64,000 nucleotides of DNA from Streptomyces fuscichromogenes (GCF_014645815.1 NZ_BMML01000007.1:310001-374000), one strand, 5' to 3'; numbered from the stretch's first letter, positions 10,201 to 16,927 are shown. The notes: generated by a model not told the origin, from the letters alone. A program made the numbers and translations.

Positions 10201-10843
10201 GGTCGAGCCAGCCGGGCATGGCCAGCCGCAGCACGCCCGCGTCGGTGACCTCGACGCCCTTGGGACGGCCGGTGCTGCCGGAGGTGTAGAAGACGAAGGC
10301 CGTGGTGTCGTCCCCGGCGGGTGCGGGTGCGGGTGCGGGTGCGGGTGCGGGTGCGGGTGCGGGTGCGGGTGCGGGTGCGGGCGTCGGCGTCCGCGGCGTG
10401 GCGGTGGCGGTGGCGGCGGGCGGGGTCGGGCCGAGGAGTTGGTCGGCGTCGATCCCGTGCGGGTGCCCGGTCGTGCCGTCGTGCACGACCGCGACGGCGC
10501 CGGAGTCGTCGAGGATGTGGCGCTGCCGGTCGGGCGGACTGAGCCGGTCGAGCGGGACGACGGCGGCCCCCGCGCGGCGGATGCCGAGCATGACGCACAC
10601 CAGCTGCCAGGAGCGGGGCAGACACACCGCGACGGACTGCCCGGCGCCCACGCCCCGTTCCCGCAGCCGCTCGGCCACCAGGCCGCTGAGCAGGTCGAGT
10701 TCGGCGTAGTCGAGGTGTCGCGGGCCGTCCTCGACGGCGACGGCGGAGGGCGTTCGGCGGGCCTGGGCGAGTACGGCCCCGGCCAGTCCGGCCTCGGTGA
10801 ACGGGCTCCCGGCCGGTCCGGAAAGTGTGGTGCGGTCGGTCAT
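1280..10843 (-). CDS. Hybrid NRPS/AT-less PKS: A-PCP-C-A-PCP-KS-KR-ACP-TE
   Basis: A 3187-residue assembly-line enzyme. Domains in order: A1 (TSGSTG near residue 188), PCP1 (GGDSL near 578), C with intact HHAAVDG (758), A2 (TSGSTG near 1238), PCP2 (1644), KS with active-site SACSGS near 1864 and both His motifs (EAHGTGT; QIGHLG), a KS linker but no acyltransferase, KR with GGTGGLG (2578) and Ser/Tyr/Asn catalytic residues, ACP (LGADSL, 2846), and TE with GWSFG (2981). Pocket residues of A2 read D-V-Q-F-V-A-H-V-V, the proline pattern; A1 reads about D-A-F-F-V-G-V-T-F, probably hydrophobic. Malonyl must be loaded in trans. The start is the ATG overlapping the upstream stop as ATGA, which implies coupled translation. 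Inferred product: aminoacyl-prolyl-malonate with a reduced beta position, as in detoxinine. Confidence 0.93.
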   Translation of the reverse strand: MTDRTTLSGPAGSPFTEAGLAGAVLAQARRTPSAVAVEDGPRHLDYAELDLLSGLVAERLRERGVGAGQSVAVCLPRSWQLVCVMLGIRRAGAAVVPLDRLSPPDRQRHILDDSGAVAVVHDGTTGHPHGIDADQLLGPTPPAATATATPRTPTPAPAPAPAPAPAPAPAPAPAPAGDDTTAFVFYTSGSTGRPKGVEVTDAGVLRLAMPGWLDPRPGARIACLSNPAFDALSFEVWAPLLTGGVCVVLDDSEVHSPHRLAAVLRERRVDTLFITVALFNTVVDQVPGCFAGADQVLVGGERLDPRTIRTWYDANPRSATVLYNVYGPTEATTFALCHPIPRDLTGDSVPIGTALPGTGLLLRTLDGRTAMADEVAELLLSGPALARGYRNLPELTERCFVRLADENGTPRHWYRTGDLVRRDTDGHLVYVGRADRQVKVRGFRIEPGEVEQRILAVPAVRHAHVCTRRDTADRHELLAFLVLGDDLSFADYERHLTAALPPYMRPHRTHLVTELPLTANGKVDQAALLREAAVPWRGGRTDTVPVSAEQRAVLEIAEEILAVTGLRPDDRWIPSGGDSLKAVRFRFEILTRYGVDISQGLVLRSDLGALADAVRTAPAGSRPPVPPAPDTTTAPATSEQERLWLLHRRAPDDRSYEVPLAFRVQGTLDPRRLRRALRSLVERHPALRTRLVPAPDGLLQRAEAPYDPWQPLDARAGESWQATADRFFAHRLDLAEPRMLRAAWVERADGGLLLLHLHHAAVDGWSLNLLLSDLTDAYAGVAGRSAPATSPLDLARWQREWRATAQYEHLRGRLRDHYAGAAEPSPTLPAPPAHEPAPRPAPEPAPEPASPARPQAGLLRTSLDLVRRTALDRRAAELGLTRFQLLVSAFAACLYGVTGQARPLVAAPVANRPRPEFADSVGMFANTVLLDLALRPDDSLGAHLTTHADSARRVLEGQEVLLADVLGEPAFRDRSPLFDYLFVLENTEFATLRLTDCAVEPLWPEPAGAKCALTLSVVEDESGLGCNWEYRDDFGAERTRAAAWLFRRALDRLADDGDLTVRELVAPERTSTTARGTSVAADFTTVAEGFARQVARTPDAPAVTLGGTTLTYFELDAQANELASLLNAPEDPAAPASVALYLQPSVEHVVALLAAARRNLTVVPLDPGYPPALLRHVLAHADPLCVLTGAQDLDVLASIAPPDLPRHVVTLTRTPTAPPLPYRHRGLRPLYTLFTSGSTGTPKGVQVPDRTLCDLLTWQRTAGGLERPATTQQFSMLSFDVSFQEILTTLCSGGELRLVRPAWRQDVPTLLRQLESGGAERIFLPYVALQLLAEHGVRSGLFPSRLREVVTAGEQLVCTDSIRRWFAGLPDGARLFNHYGPTETHVVSALCLEGDPAAWPARPAVGRPVAGAVLRVVDEGGLPVPPGVTGDLLIGGPMANRCYLGDPAAHRDRFLDDPELGTLYRSGDRARFDEHGLLHYAGRDDGQVKLGGHRLELGQVEAALLELPGVVSAVAGVLDGRLVAALQCRGEDPDPAELTRRLARLLPAYVRVAVFRRVPDLPRTPSGKLDRRAALTAPGRELRAGSERRPGHEPRPRHEPRPGHESRPGGPADAGPSPLERRLAELFRTATGRTVAVDDRFLDAGATSLDLMRFQLRCAGEGDLPFSVPDLFEHVTLRALARFLADDGTARDTPARPPESSGGARRAADEPVAVVGMAVRLPGAPDLAAFWDLVVSGRRGIEHFTAADGRVGARSQLAQPLAFDPVRFTISPHEARLMDPQQRQLLMNCAEALAHAGVGDPARQRVGLVASCGENTYFQQLLRDGDPDLLPDPFRLALHHEKDFLATKAAYHLGLTGPAFTLQSACSGSLAGVHIAAGMLRQGDADVMLVGGVLVDTTLTDGYTYRPQHIFSPDGHCRPFSADAEGTVGASGAGVVVLKPLAAARRDGDTVYAVVTGSGLNNDGSGKLGYSAPSLPGQRAAIRAALDRSGRGGGEVGYVEAHGTGTRLGDPVEAAALRQAYGLAADARVALSSVKSQIGHLGAAAGVVGLVRAVLAVHHGVVPPTADFDRLNPEIADGPFRIPVAAEPWPAGPTRVAGVSSFGIGGTNAHVLLEQPVPVPSPQPAAPLPCLVLSGASEAAVRADGHRIADYLTARPDAYPQVLRHLQAGRPALTHRAAAVCADAASAVAWLRALPTVTAPPPRNTPAVEDHDPRALAEAWTAGRTVVWPAGPAPAPWDFPPPAFDTAEYDFPRAPGERSGISRLPAAQWLHQPLWTRSRRARTGAAVTGRTAVVVIGPGQDGESWRFLERHYARVVTVRAGQGLTRLDDDRYEADVADAGQLTALLGRLTGEAGPGEPAGQAGQAGPCRPAGPGAPDTPAGPGTPAGPGAPGRPGGPAGAGEPGTPGRPEGPGRAAVDWLHALPLALDGSPAMAALETAEWACLDTVAALALALAGLPEAERPRAWLLSQRAQPVTGTVHTPEAGLLAAALAVPHQELGVTLRWADLPGPHPAGWAAHLPDLLLDDTVADTTSGTVTDTDRATALRDGFWWRRTTVPVPVGEAPRPAAVPGTHLVLGGTGGLGTTLAASLLRHPGNQVVLVARGAEVPSSLRAFGERVTLVTADLAAEEPAAVADRLAPLLDGLAGIVHAAGTAAGGLLARREPAAARGVTAAKLRGALLVELLVAEHAPDYVLYCSSMAARFGGVGQFDYAAANACLDAYAHHRAPGGDATVRTSVGWDAWRDVGMAQQHAARADARHREHLTVALTPEEGTAVFERALHLQLPHLMVSTTDLTAARAFYAYEPAAAEPEPAAPPQGDVGAEVTDILLGLLGVDTVDPRAALYDLGADSLTLLELLDEIKRRYGTDIELSRLSHRVSLAELLGHLGDGIRPPGTVDVEVWQRGPGPDVLCLVHPVGGDIQAYRPLVSALPDDLTVCLIADPGLRDPGLPDRSIAERAAHYLAAVRREFPEPGRRLRLAGWSFGAWTALSMAALAEGEDRPVAALHLLDPPPPGAGRSLGGYDEERIQAVFARELSGNGTGRPPEPAHGTVGPFTEPRRDSTGPVAGAAPDTEAALTESGRRYADRLARCCRANLAAMAGHRLPRLRRTPTAVWLATRPVDEAMLAPEPTGPGAWDAHLPSPYRLHHVDADHYQIVAEPQVREIAAALTAALAASPSGTRPEPAGRI
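3640..3790 (-). repeat. Collagen-like Gly-X-Y repeat inside the KR region of the hybrid synthase
   Basis: In-frame degenerate repeat built from CCGGT-rich units, encoding roughly 50 residues rich in GPAGxPG (about residues 2351-2401). It lies in the structural half of the KR region, ahead of the catalytic Rossmann motif near residue 2578. Reading frame and the downstream KR are intact, so it looks like a flexible insertion and not a break. Confidence 0.75.
10317..10380 (-). repeat. (GCGGGT)n hexanucleotide repeat encoding (Ala-Pro)n
   Basis: Ten full copies plus a partial copy of GCGGGT. On the coding strand this gives an Ala-Pro ladder just before the A1 TSGSTG loop, between the N-terminal substrate-lobe motifs. 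Copy-number changes keep frame because the unit is six bases. It is in an inter-motif linker, so length variation could be tolerated. Confidence 0.9.
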
Positions 10844-13800
10844 CGGGCCTCTCCCACCGGTACGGCGGCGGAGTCCGCCGCGTGTCTCGACTGCCCCTCG
10901 TGATGGGCGAGTTCGGCGGCGAGCAGCGCGGCGACCCGGGCGGTCTCGGCGCCTTCCAGGATCTCCCAGTGGTCGCACGCCATCGTCTCGACCCGGAACT
11001 CGCCCCGCGCGCGCCGCCGCCAGAAGGAGCGGACCTCCTCGTGGAAGGGGGTGTCGGCGCCGCCCGGTACGGCCTCGGCGAGGACCAGCCGGGCCGGGGA
11101 CGCGGCCGGGACGTGCTCGCGGGCGGTGAGCCGGTTGTGGTTGTAGATCCGGAAGTAGCGGTCCACCTGGGCGTCGTCGATGCCCGGGTACATCCCGTTG
11201 AACCGGACGAGTTTGTCGCGGAACTCGGCCGCGTCGACGGCGGTGATCGCCGCCCGGGCCGCCGCGTCGTCGGTCGCCTGCGTGTCGAGGAGAACGACGC
11301 TCACGTCGCTCCGCCCGGCGACGCCGAGCAGGCGACCCATCTCGTGCGCGACGAGTCCGCCGTAGGAGAGCCCGGTCAGGACGAGCGGGCCCTCGCCGAG
11401 CGGTTCGAGGAGGCGCAGGTACGCCTGCGCCATCGCCGGCACGGTGGGCAGCACCTCCTCCCCGGGGTTCACGCCGGGGGACTGGATGCCGTACAGGCCG
11501 GTGTGCGCGGGCAGGTGGGCGGCGAGCGGCAGGTAGCAGAAGGCGGTGCCGCCGGCCGGGTGGACGCAGACCACCCGGGGGCCGGTGCCCCGGCGGAACT
11601 CGATCAGGCTGCCCGGCGCGCGGTCTGCGCCGTCCTCCCGCAGCAGCGCGGCCAGGGCCTCGATCGTCGGCCGCACCATCACCTCGGCGACCGGCAGCCG
11701 GCGGCCGAACGCCTCGGTGACCTCGTGGGCCATCTTGATGGCCGACAGCGAGGTGCCGCCGAGGTCGAAGAAGTTGTCACCGACGCCGATCGAGGGGTGC
11801 AGCAGGATGCGCTGCCAGATGCGGTACAGGGCGTGCTCGACGTGGTCGCGCGGACTTGCCGTGTTGACCTGGTCCGACGTCTGCTCGTGGACCAGCCGGA
11901 GCAGCGCGCCGCGGTCGAGTTTGCCGCTGCGGCCCAGTGGCAGGGTCTCCAGGTCGAGGACGACGGCGGGGACCATGTAGTCCGGCAGGCTGCGGGCGAG
12001 TGCCGTGCGCCAGTCGGCGCTGGTGCGCGCGGCGGCGGCACCCCGGCCGACGGCGGCCACCAGCCGGGCCCGGCCCGCCGGGTCCTGGTCGGCGAGGACG
12101 ACGGCTTCGCGGACACCGGGCAGCCGGGTCAACGCCGCCGAGATCTCGCCCGGTTCGATACGGAAGCCGCGCAGCTTCACCTGGTCGTCGGCGCGCCCCG
12201 CGTAGTGGAGCAGGCCGTCGTCACCCCAGCGGGCGAGGTCGCCGGTGCGGTAGACACGGGCGCCGGGCACGAACGGGTCCGGCAGGAAGCGCTCCTCGGT
12301 GAGGTCGGGGCGGTTGAGATAGCCGCGGGCGAGGCCCGCCCCGCCGAGGTGGACCTCGCCGACGACGCCGGGCGGAACCGGCTGCAGCCGGGCGTCCAGG
12401 ACGTAGCAGCGGGTGCCGGGCAGCGGGCGGCCGATGGGGCAGGGGCGGTCCAGCGGGCGGGGGTCGTAGTGGGCGGTGCTGTAGAGGGTCGCCTCGGTGG
12501 GGCCGTAGCCGAAGCAGACCCGCAGACCGGGCAGCAGCTCCGTCATACGGTGCAGCGCGGCCTCGGTGAGCGACTCGACCCCGGTCAGCAGCTTGCGCAG
12601 GCGCAGGCCGCGCAGCCGTCCGGCCGGGTCCTCGTCGACCCACCTGACGTAGGCGGGAGGCAGGAACGCCTGCACGATCTCGTGCTCGCGCAGCCAGGCG
12701 AACAGCGCCTCCGGGTCGCCGCGCACCTCCTCGGGGACGATGTGCAGCACACCGCCGGTGGTGAGGGGCAGCAGGAGTTCGTGGACCGAGGCGTCGAAGC
12801 CGATGCTGGACCAGGCCGAGCCCGCCTCGCCGGGGGCGGTGCCCATCCGGTCGTGCCAGACCGAGAAGAGGTTGAGGACGCTGCGGTGCTCGACGGCGAC
12901 GCCCTTGGGCCGCCCCGTGGACCCGGAGGTGAAGATCACGTACGCCGGCTGGTCCGGGGCCCGGGTGATCCCGCCGGGCGGCCGCTCCCCAAGCGACCTT
13001 TCGGCTGCGGCTGCGGCTGCGGCCCCGGCCCCGGCTGCGGCCCCGGCCTCGACCGTGTCGATGTCGAGCCAGTCCCTCGGCCGGCCCGTCCCGCCGTGGT
13101 CGCTGAGGACCACCGGGCACACGGCGTCCTCGACCATGGCGGCGAGGCGTTCCCAGGGCTGTCCGGGGTCGAGCGGGAGATAGGCGGCGCCCGCCTTGAG
13201 GATGCCTAGGATGCCCACGGCCAGGTCACCGGTGCGGCGCATGTGCAGCCCGACGACGTCACCCGGGCGGACGGAACGGGCGACGAGGGCGTGCGCGAGC
13301 CGGTTGGCGCGCCGGTCGAGCGTCCCGTAGTCCAGTGTCTGGTCGCGGTCGACGACGGCGGTGGCGGTGGGGTGCGCGCGGGCCTGGGCCTCGAAGAGCT
13401 CCGTGAGGCCGGAGGCGGTGCGCAGCGCGGTCGCCATCGCGGCGCAGGAGCCTTCGACGTCGCAGGAGTTGCCACCCTCGTTCGGATCCTGGGTGGCGTC
13501 GCCGGCGTCGATCAGCTCCAGACGCTCGTGCGGGCTCATCAGCTCCAGGGTGTCGACGCTGCGGTGCGGGTGGCGGGCCATGTCGGTGAGAAGCCGGCGG
13601 AGGTGTCCGGCCCAGCGTTCGGCGGTGGCGGTGTCCAGCAGTGCGGTCGCGTGGTCGAGGTGCCCGGTGACCCGCCCCTGCGACTCGGTCGCCGACAGAG
13701 CGAGGTCGAACTTGGCGGGGGCGTGCGCGATCGGCAGCGGCGCGGTCTCGACACCGGGCAGCTTCAACAGGTCGTGCCGGTCCGGGACCCAGGCCAGCAT

Positions 13801-14898
13801 GGTCTGGAACAACGGCGTGTGGGCCGCGCTCCGAGGCGGGTTCACCACCTCGACGATCCGCTCGAACGGCAGGTCCTGGTGGGCGAGGGCGTCGCGGACC
13901 ACCGCTCGGGTACGGGCCAGCGCCTGCGCCGCCGTCGGTGAGCCGGACAGGTCGACGCGCAGCGGGAGCGAGTTGACGAGGAAACCGATGAGTCCGGCGG
14001 CCGCCGGGCCGCGACGGCCCGCGACGGGACTTCCGACAACGATGTCCTGCTGCCCGGAGAGCCGGGACAGCAGCACGGCCCAGCCGGTCAGCACCGCGAC
14101 GAACAAGGTGGCCCCGTGTTCCCGGGCCAGGCCGCGCAGGGCGCTCGTGGTCTCCGCGTCCAGCTCGAAACCGACGCGACCGCCTTCGTACCGCTGCTCC
14201 GCGGGCCGCGACTGCGACAGCGGAAGTTCGAGCATCGGCGGAGCATCCGCCAACACGTCTTTCCAGTAAGCCTCTTGAGCGGCGAGGGCGCCACCGAGGA
14301 CGGACTCCCGCTGGGCGTCGGCGTGGTCCGCGTACTGGAGCCGCAACTCCGGCAGGCCGTCCGGCACACCCGCCGCCAACGCCTCGTGGAGGAGCCCGAC
14401 TTCCCTCATCATCACGTTCATCGACGCGCCGTCGTAGATGCTGTGATGGAAGGTCAGTAACAGCACGTGACGCGCAGCGTCGAGGATGAGCAGTCGGCCG
14501 CGCCAGAGCGGACCGGCCGCCAGGTCGAACTCCCTTTCCGCTTCCTCGCGTTGACATTGCGCGAGGCGCTCCTCCGGGTCGGCCGCGGCGCGGAGGTCCT
14601 CGATGTCCAGGGGAGCACCCGAGCCCGCCGGGTCGATGTGCTGACACACTCCGCCGGCCTCGGCCACCAGCCGGGTCCGCAGGGTCTCGTGCCGGTCGGT
14701 GAGGGCGTCGAAGGCGGCGGTCAGGATGCCGCGGTCGAGCGGGCCGGTGAGAAGGAAGGCCAGGGTCTCGTTGTAGGCGGTGTTCCCGCCCGGAAGCTGG
14801 GCCAGGAACCACAGCCGCTGCTGGGCGAAGGACGCGGGCCGGACCTGGCGGGCCGCCGGGTCCGCAGGGGCGAGGTGGGGAGTGTTCTGCACCGGCAA
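10840..14898 (-). CDS. NRPS, C-A-PCP-TE
   Basis: A single-module, 1352-residue nonribosomal peptide synthetase. Seen: condensation domain with intact HHSIYDG (near residue 157), adenylation domain with TSGSTG (658), carrier site GGTSLS (1048) and type I thioesterase with GLSYGG (1177). A-domain pocket residues read about D-A-H-F-L-G-G-L-Y, hydrophobic but unlike a code I can assign. The TTG at 14898 is chosen because AGGAAGG lies seven bases upstream; an in-frame ATG at 14961 lacks a clear RBS, and open frame continues further up. The stop overlaps the next gene as ATGA. A stand-alone C-A-PCP-TE protein beside the hybrid synthase matches the second NRPS of detoxin-type clusters, which is thought to add an amino acid to the core. 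Ala-rich and Pro-rich linkers are present. Confidence 0.88.
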   Translation of the reverse strand: MPVQNTPHLAPADPAARQVRPASFAQQRLWFLAQLPGGNTAYNETLAFLLTGPLDRGILTAAFDALTDRHETLRTRLVAEAGGVCQHIDPAGSGAPLDIEDLRAAADPEERLAQCQREEAEREFDLAAGPLWRGRLLILDAARHVLLLTFHHSIYDGASMNVMMREVGLLHEALAAGVPDGLPELRLQYADHADAQRESVLGGALAAQEAYWKDVLADAPPMLELPLSQSRPAEQRYEGGRVGFELDAETTSALRGLAREHGATLFVAVLTGWAVLLSRLSGQQDIVVGSPVAGRRGPAAAGLIGFLVNSLPLRVDLSGSPTAAQALARTRAVVRDALAHQDLPFERIVEVVNPPRSAAHTPLFQTMLAWVPDRHDLLKLPGVETAPLPIAHAPAKFDLALSATESQGRVTGHLDHATALLDTATAERWAGHLRRLLTDMARHPHRSVDTLELMSPHERLELIDAGDATQDPNEGGNSCDVEGSCAAMATALRTASGLTELFEAQARAHPTATAVVDRDQTLDYGTLDRRANRLAHALVARSVRPGDVVGLHMRRTGDLAVGILGILKAGAAYLPLDPGQPWERLAAMVEDAVCPVVLSDHGGTGRPRDWLDIDTVEAGAAAGAGAAAAAAAERSLGERPPGGITRAPDQPAYVIFTSGSTGRPKGVAVEHRSVLNLFSVWHDRMGTAPGEAGSAWSSIGFDASVHELLLPLTTGGVLHIVPEEVRGDPEALFAWLREHEIVQAFLPPAYVRWVDEDPAGRLRGLRLRKLLTGVESLTEAALHRMTELLPGLRVCFGYGPTEATLYSTAHYDPRPLDRPCPIGRPLPGTRCYVLDARLQPVPPGVVGEVHLGGAGLARGYLNRPDLTEERFLPDPFVPGARVYRTGDLARWGDDGLLHYAGRADDQVKLRGFRIEPGEISAALTRLPGVREAVVLADQDPAGRARLVAAVGRGAAAARTSADWRTALARSLPDYMVPAVVLDLETLPLGRSGKLDRGALLRLVHEQTSDQVNTASPRDHVEHALYRIWQRILLHPSIGVGDNFFDLGGTSLSAIKMAHEVTEAFGRRLPVAEVMVRPTIEALAALLREDGADRAPGSLIEFRRGTGPRVVCVHPAGGTAFCYLPLAAHLPAHTGLYGIQSPGVNPGEEVLPTVPAMAQAYLRLLEPLGEGPLVLTGLSYGGLVAHEMGRLLGVAGRSDVSVVLLDTQATDDAAARAAITAVDAAEFRDKLVRFNGMYPGIDDAQVDRYFRIYNHNRLTAREHVPAASPARLVLAEAVPGGADTPFHEEVRSFWRRRARGEFRVETMACDHWEILEGAETARVAALLAAELAHHEGQSRHAADSAAVPVGEAR

Positions 14899-15162
14899 GG
14901 CCTGGCCTTCCTGTCGGGGACGTGACCGGGGACGGAACAGAGGCGCGGCGAATGACGGCATCGCGCGAGGTGCCGGAAGCGTGAGACGCGACGGAGGGAG
15001 TCGAGGAGAGAGGCGAGGGGGCGCGAGGCGGGGGCGCGAAGTGGGGGATGCGTGGATATCGGCGAGTGGGGGAGGACCGACGGGGGATACGCGTGGTGCG
15101 CATGTGCACACCGAGGCGTCAGTTGTTCGGAGTTTCTCAGGAGGCTCCGTGATGTAGTTGTG

Positions 15163-15200
15163 ATCATCAGTCACGCGCTGAGGACATGTCAACACTTGAC
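15163..15200 (-). promoter_or_regulatory. Candidate promoter and palindrome upstream of the NRPS operon
   Basis: On the minus strand TTGACA (15192-15187) is followed after 18 bp by GATGAT (15168-15163), a plausible sigma70-type pair directing transcription into the NRPS genes. The -35 element is embedded in the palindrome GTCAA-CAC-TTGAC (15188-15200), a possible operator. The whole 14899-15431 stretch has no convincing gene; a transcript starting here would have a leader of roughly 260 bases. Confidence 0.4.
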
Positions 15201-15431
15201 TTTGCCAGGAGAGTTGACCTAGGCCGACGGCCTCATCCGGATGTGTGGCCGAGGTCGGCAGGGCCGCGTGGTGGAGCGGACTGCACCTGCGGTTCGGGAG
15301 TCGTGCAACTTCACGGCCGGTACATCGAGAAGGCGGCCCGGCGCATGAGACTGATCGTTGGCGGCCGGCCGCTGTCTCACCGGTGGCGGGGAACTGGGAA
15401 CTGGGAACGGCACTGTGGCGTCCGACCTGTT

Positions 15432-15758
15432 GTGAAAGAGGAGATCAAGGGCCTCGCCGGTTTTCTCGTGGCCTGCCTGGGGGCCGTGGCGGCGCTGCTG
15501 GCCTGGGCGCCACTGGCGCGAGTCAGTGTGGAGGGCGGATTCGAGGGGATCAGTCGGGACCTCAGTGTGCTCTACGTCGACCTGCCGCTCGTCGCCATGG
15601 GCGGCGCCGCGGTGCCGCTCGCCTTCTGGCTGGTCACCCTGCGCCGGTTTCATCGCCTCTGGCTCGCCGCCTTGGCCGCCGCCACCGCGACCGCCCTGGG
15701 CATCTGGGGTCTGACCAGTTGGTGGGTGCCCTATCAGGCGCCCGGGTTCGGCTACTGA
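15432..15758 (+). CDS. Small integral membrane protein
   Basis: About 108 residues if started at the GTG at 15432. An in-frame ATG at 15345 would add 29 residues, and neither has a strong RBS, so the start is uncertain. Three hydrophobic segments are visible: GFLVACLGAVAALLAW near the N-terminus, LPLVAMGGAAVPLAFWLV in the middle, and LWLAALAAATATALGIW near the C-terminus, which ends in a Trp/Tyr/Gly-rich tail. I do not recognise the family. It is transcribed away from the NRPS operon and may share the divergent control region. Confidence 0.6.
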   Translation: MKEEIKGLAGFLVACLGAVAALLAWAPLARVSVEGGFEGISRDLSVLYVDLPLVAMGGAAVPLAFWLVTLRRFHRLWLAALAAATATALGIWGLTSWWVPYQAPGFGY

Positions 15759-15935
15759 GCGGTCGGGTCGGTGAGTCGACGGACAGATGTCCCGGGCTCT
15801 CGGGCAGCTCCGGACGTCCCGCTGGGTCGACCGGCCGGGCCGGGACGTCGCTGCCGGAGGCCTTGGCCGCGAGGACGCGGGCCATGCCGGCGCTGCCGCC
15901 GACGACCAGCGCGAGCACCCCGGCCGACCAGCACG
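15759..15935 (-). pseudogene. Possible remnant of an SDR N-terminus
   Basis: On the minus strand one frame reads like the start of a Rossmann-fold SDR: a strand followed by VVGGSAGMARVLA, then a stretch with a GR-like turn and HLSVD, where SDRs have the adenine-binding Asp. It has no credible start, runs without a stop into the antisense of the small membrane protein gene, and has no catalytic Tyr-Lys region. It may be a decayed SDR fragment beside an intact SDR locus; chance coding bias is the alternative. Confidence 0.25.
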
Positions 15936-15980
15936 CCGGCACGCCGGCCCTTTGGCCGCCGACTCCAAGGCGGCGCAGGG

Positions 15981-16826
15981 TCAATGCTTTCCGGTCAGGC
16001 TCTGGGTGCCCAGCACCGAGAGCAGCGCCAGCTTCTCGGCGGCCTCGGAGCCCGGCTCGGCCGAGTACACGAGGATGCGCAGATCGTGTTCCTCGACCCG
16101 GAGGTGGTCGCAGTCCAGCGTGAGGGTGCCCACCTGCGGATGCTCCACCGTCTTGCGCGACGACTCCAGCCGGCCCACGACCCCCGCGTCCCACAACTCG
16201 GCGAACCGCCCGCTCTGGGCCCGCAACTCGGCGATCATCCGACGCAGTTGGCGGTCGGCCGGATAGCGCGCGGCCGTCGAGCGCAGCTCGGCGACCATGC
16301 CGGCCTCGAAGGCCCGCCGCTCCTCGGGGGTGTGCCGCACCCGGGTCGGCCGGCTGAGGAAGTTGCGCCACACGCCGTTGCGCTCGAAGCCGCGCAGTCC
16401 GGACTGATCGCCCATCAACGCCGCGTACATCGGGTTGGTGACCAGCAGGGTCATGGCCGCGTCGGACACCGCGACGGGGGTGCCGGCCAGCCGGTCGAGG
16501 AGCCGCTGCACACTGGGCGTGATGTACCCCGGCAGCATGTCGGGACCCGGCGGCACCAGCCCGGCGAGCCCGAACAGATAGGTCCGCTCGTCCGCGGACA
16601 GCCGCAACGCCCTGGCCAGCGCCTCGACGACCTGCCCGGACGGGTTGACCGCCCGGCCCTGTTCGAGACGCGTGACGTAGTCGACCGAGATCCCGGCCAG
16701 CAGCGCCAGCTCCTCGCGCCGCAGCCCCGCCGCGCGCCGGTGGCCTCCGGCAGGCAGCCCGGCCGCGTCCGGGGCGACCCGGTCGCGCCAGCGCCGCAGC
16801 GCCTGTCCGAGTTCCGTCGCCGTCAT
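15981..16826 (-). CDS. MmyB-like XRE-family transcriptional regulator
   Basis: 281 residues. The N-terminal third holds a helix-turn-helix (LRREELALLAGISVDYVTRL, about residues 35-55), typical of XRE proteins. The remainder is the MmyB-like PAS-type ligand-binding domain (YITPSVQRLLDRLAGTP, LLVTNPMYAALMG), which binds fatty-acid-like ligands in characterised members. The start is the ATG at 16826. It is divergent from the SDR gene with 101 bp between start codons, an arrangement seen repeatedly for this family, which suggests it controls that SDR and itself. AGAAG-GGT-CTTCT in the gap is a possible operator. Confidence 0.9.
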   Translation of the reverse strand: MTATELGQALRRWRDRVAPDAAGLPAGGHRRAAGLRREELALLAGISVDYVTRLEQGRAVNPSGQVVEALARALRLSADERTYLFGLAGLVPPGPDMLPGYITPSVQRLLDRLAGTPVAVSDAAMTLLVTNPMYAALMGDQSGLRGFERNGVWRNFLSRPTRVRHTPEERRAFEAGMVAELRSTAARYPADRQLRRMIAELRAQSGRFAELWDAGVVGRLESSRKTVEHPQVGTLTLDCDHLRVEEHDLRILVYSAEPGSEAAEKLALLSVLGTQSLTGKH

Positions 16827-16880
16827 GCCCCCAGTCAACACGGTCGGCCCCGGATGTGCCTGGTACCCGCAGTCCCAGGA

Positions 16881-16893
16881 AGAAGGGTCTTCT
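16881..16893. promoter_or_regulatory. Palindrome AGAAG-N3-CTTCT between divergent regulator and SDR genes
   Basis: Perfect 5-3-5 inverted repeat near the middle of the 101-bp divergent gap. It is the only clear dyad there, so it is the best candidate site for the MmyB-like regulator. No binding evidence is available from sequence alone. Confidence 0.35.
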
Positions 16894-16927
16894 GGCTGCC
16901 TTCGCGGCCCCGGCGCAGTCTTGGGGC

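Noticed and set aside
8342..10903. Long open frame on the plus strand opposite the hybrid synthase
   Set aside because: Gly/Arg/Val-skewed composition, no RBS or domains; an antisense shadow of GC-biased codons in the NRPS/PKS gene.
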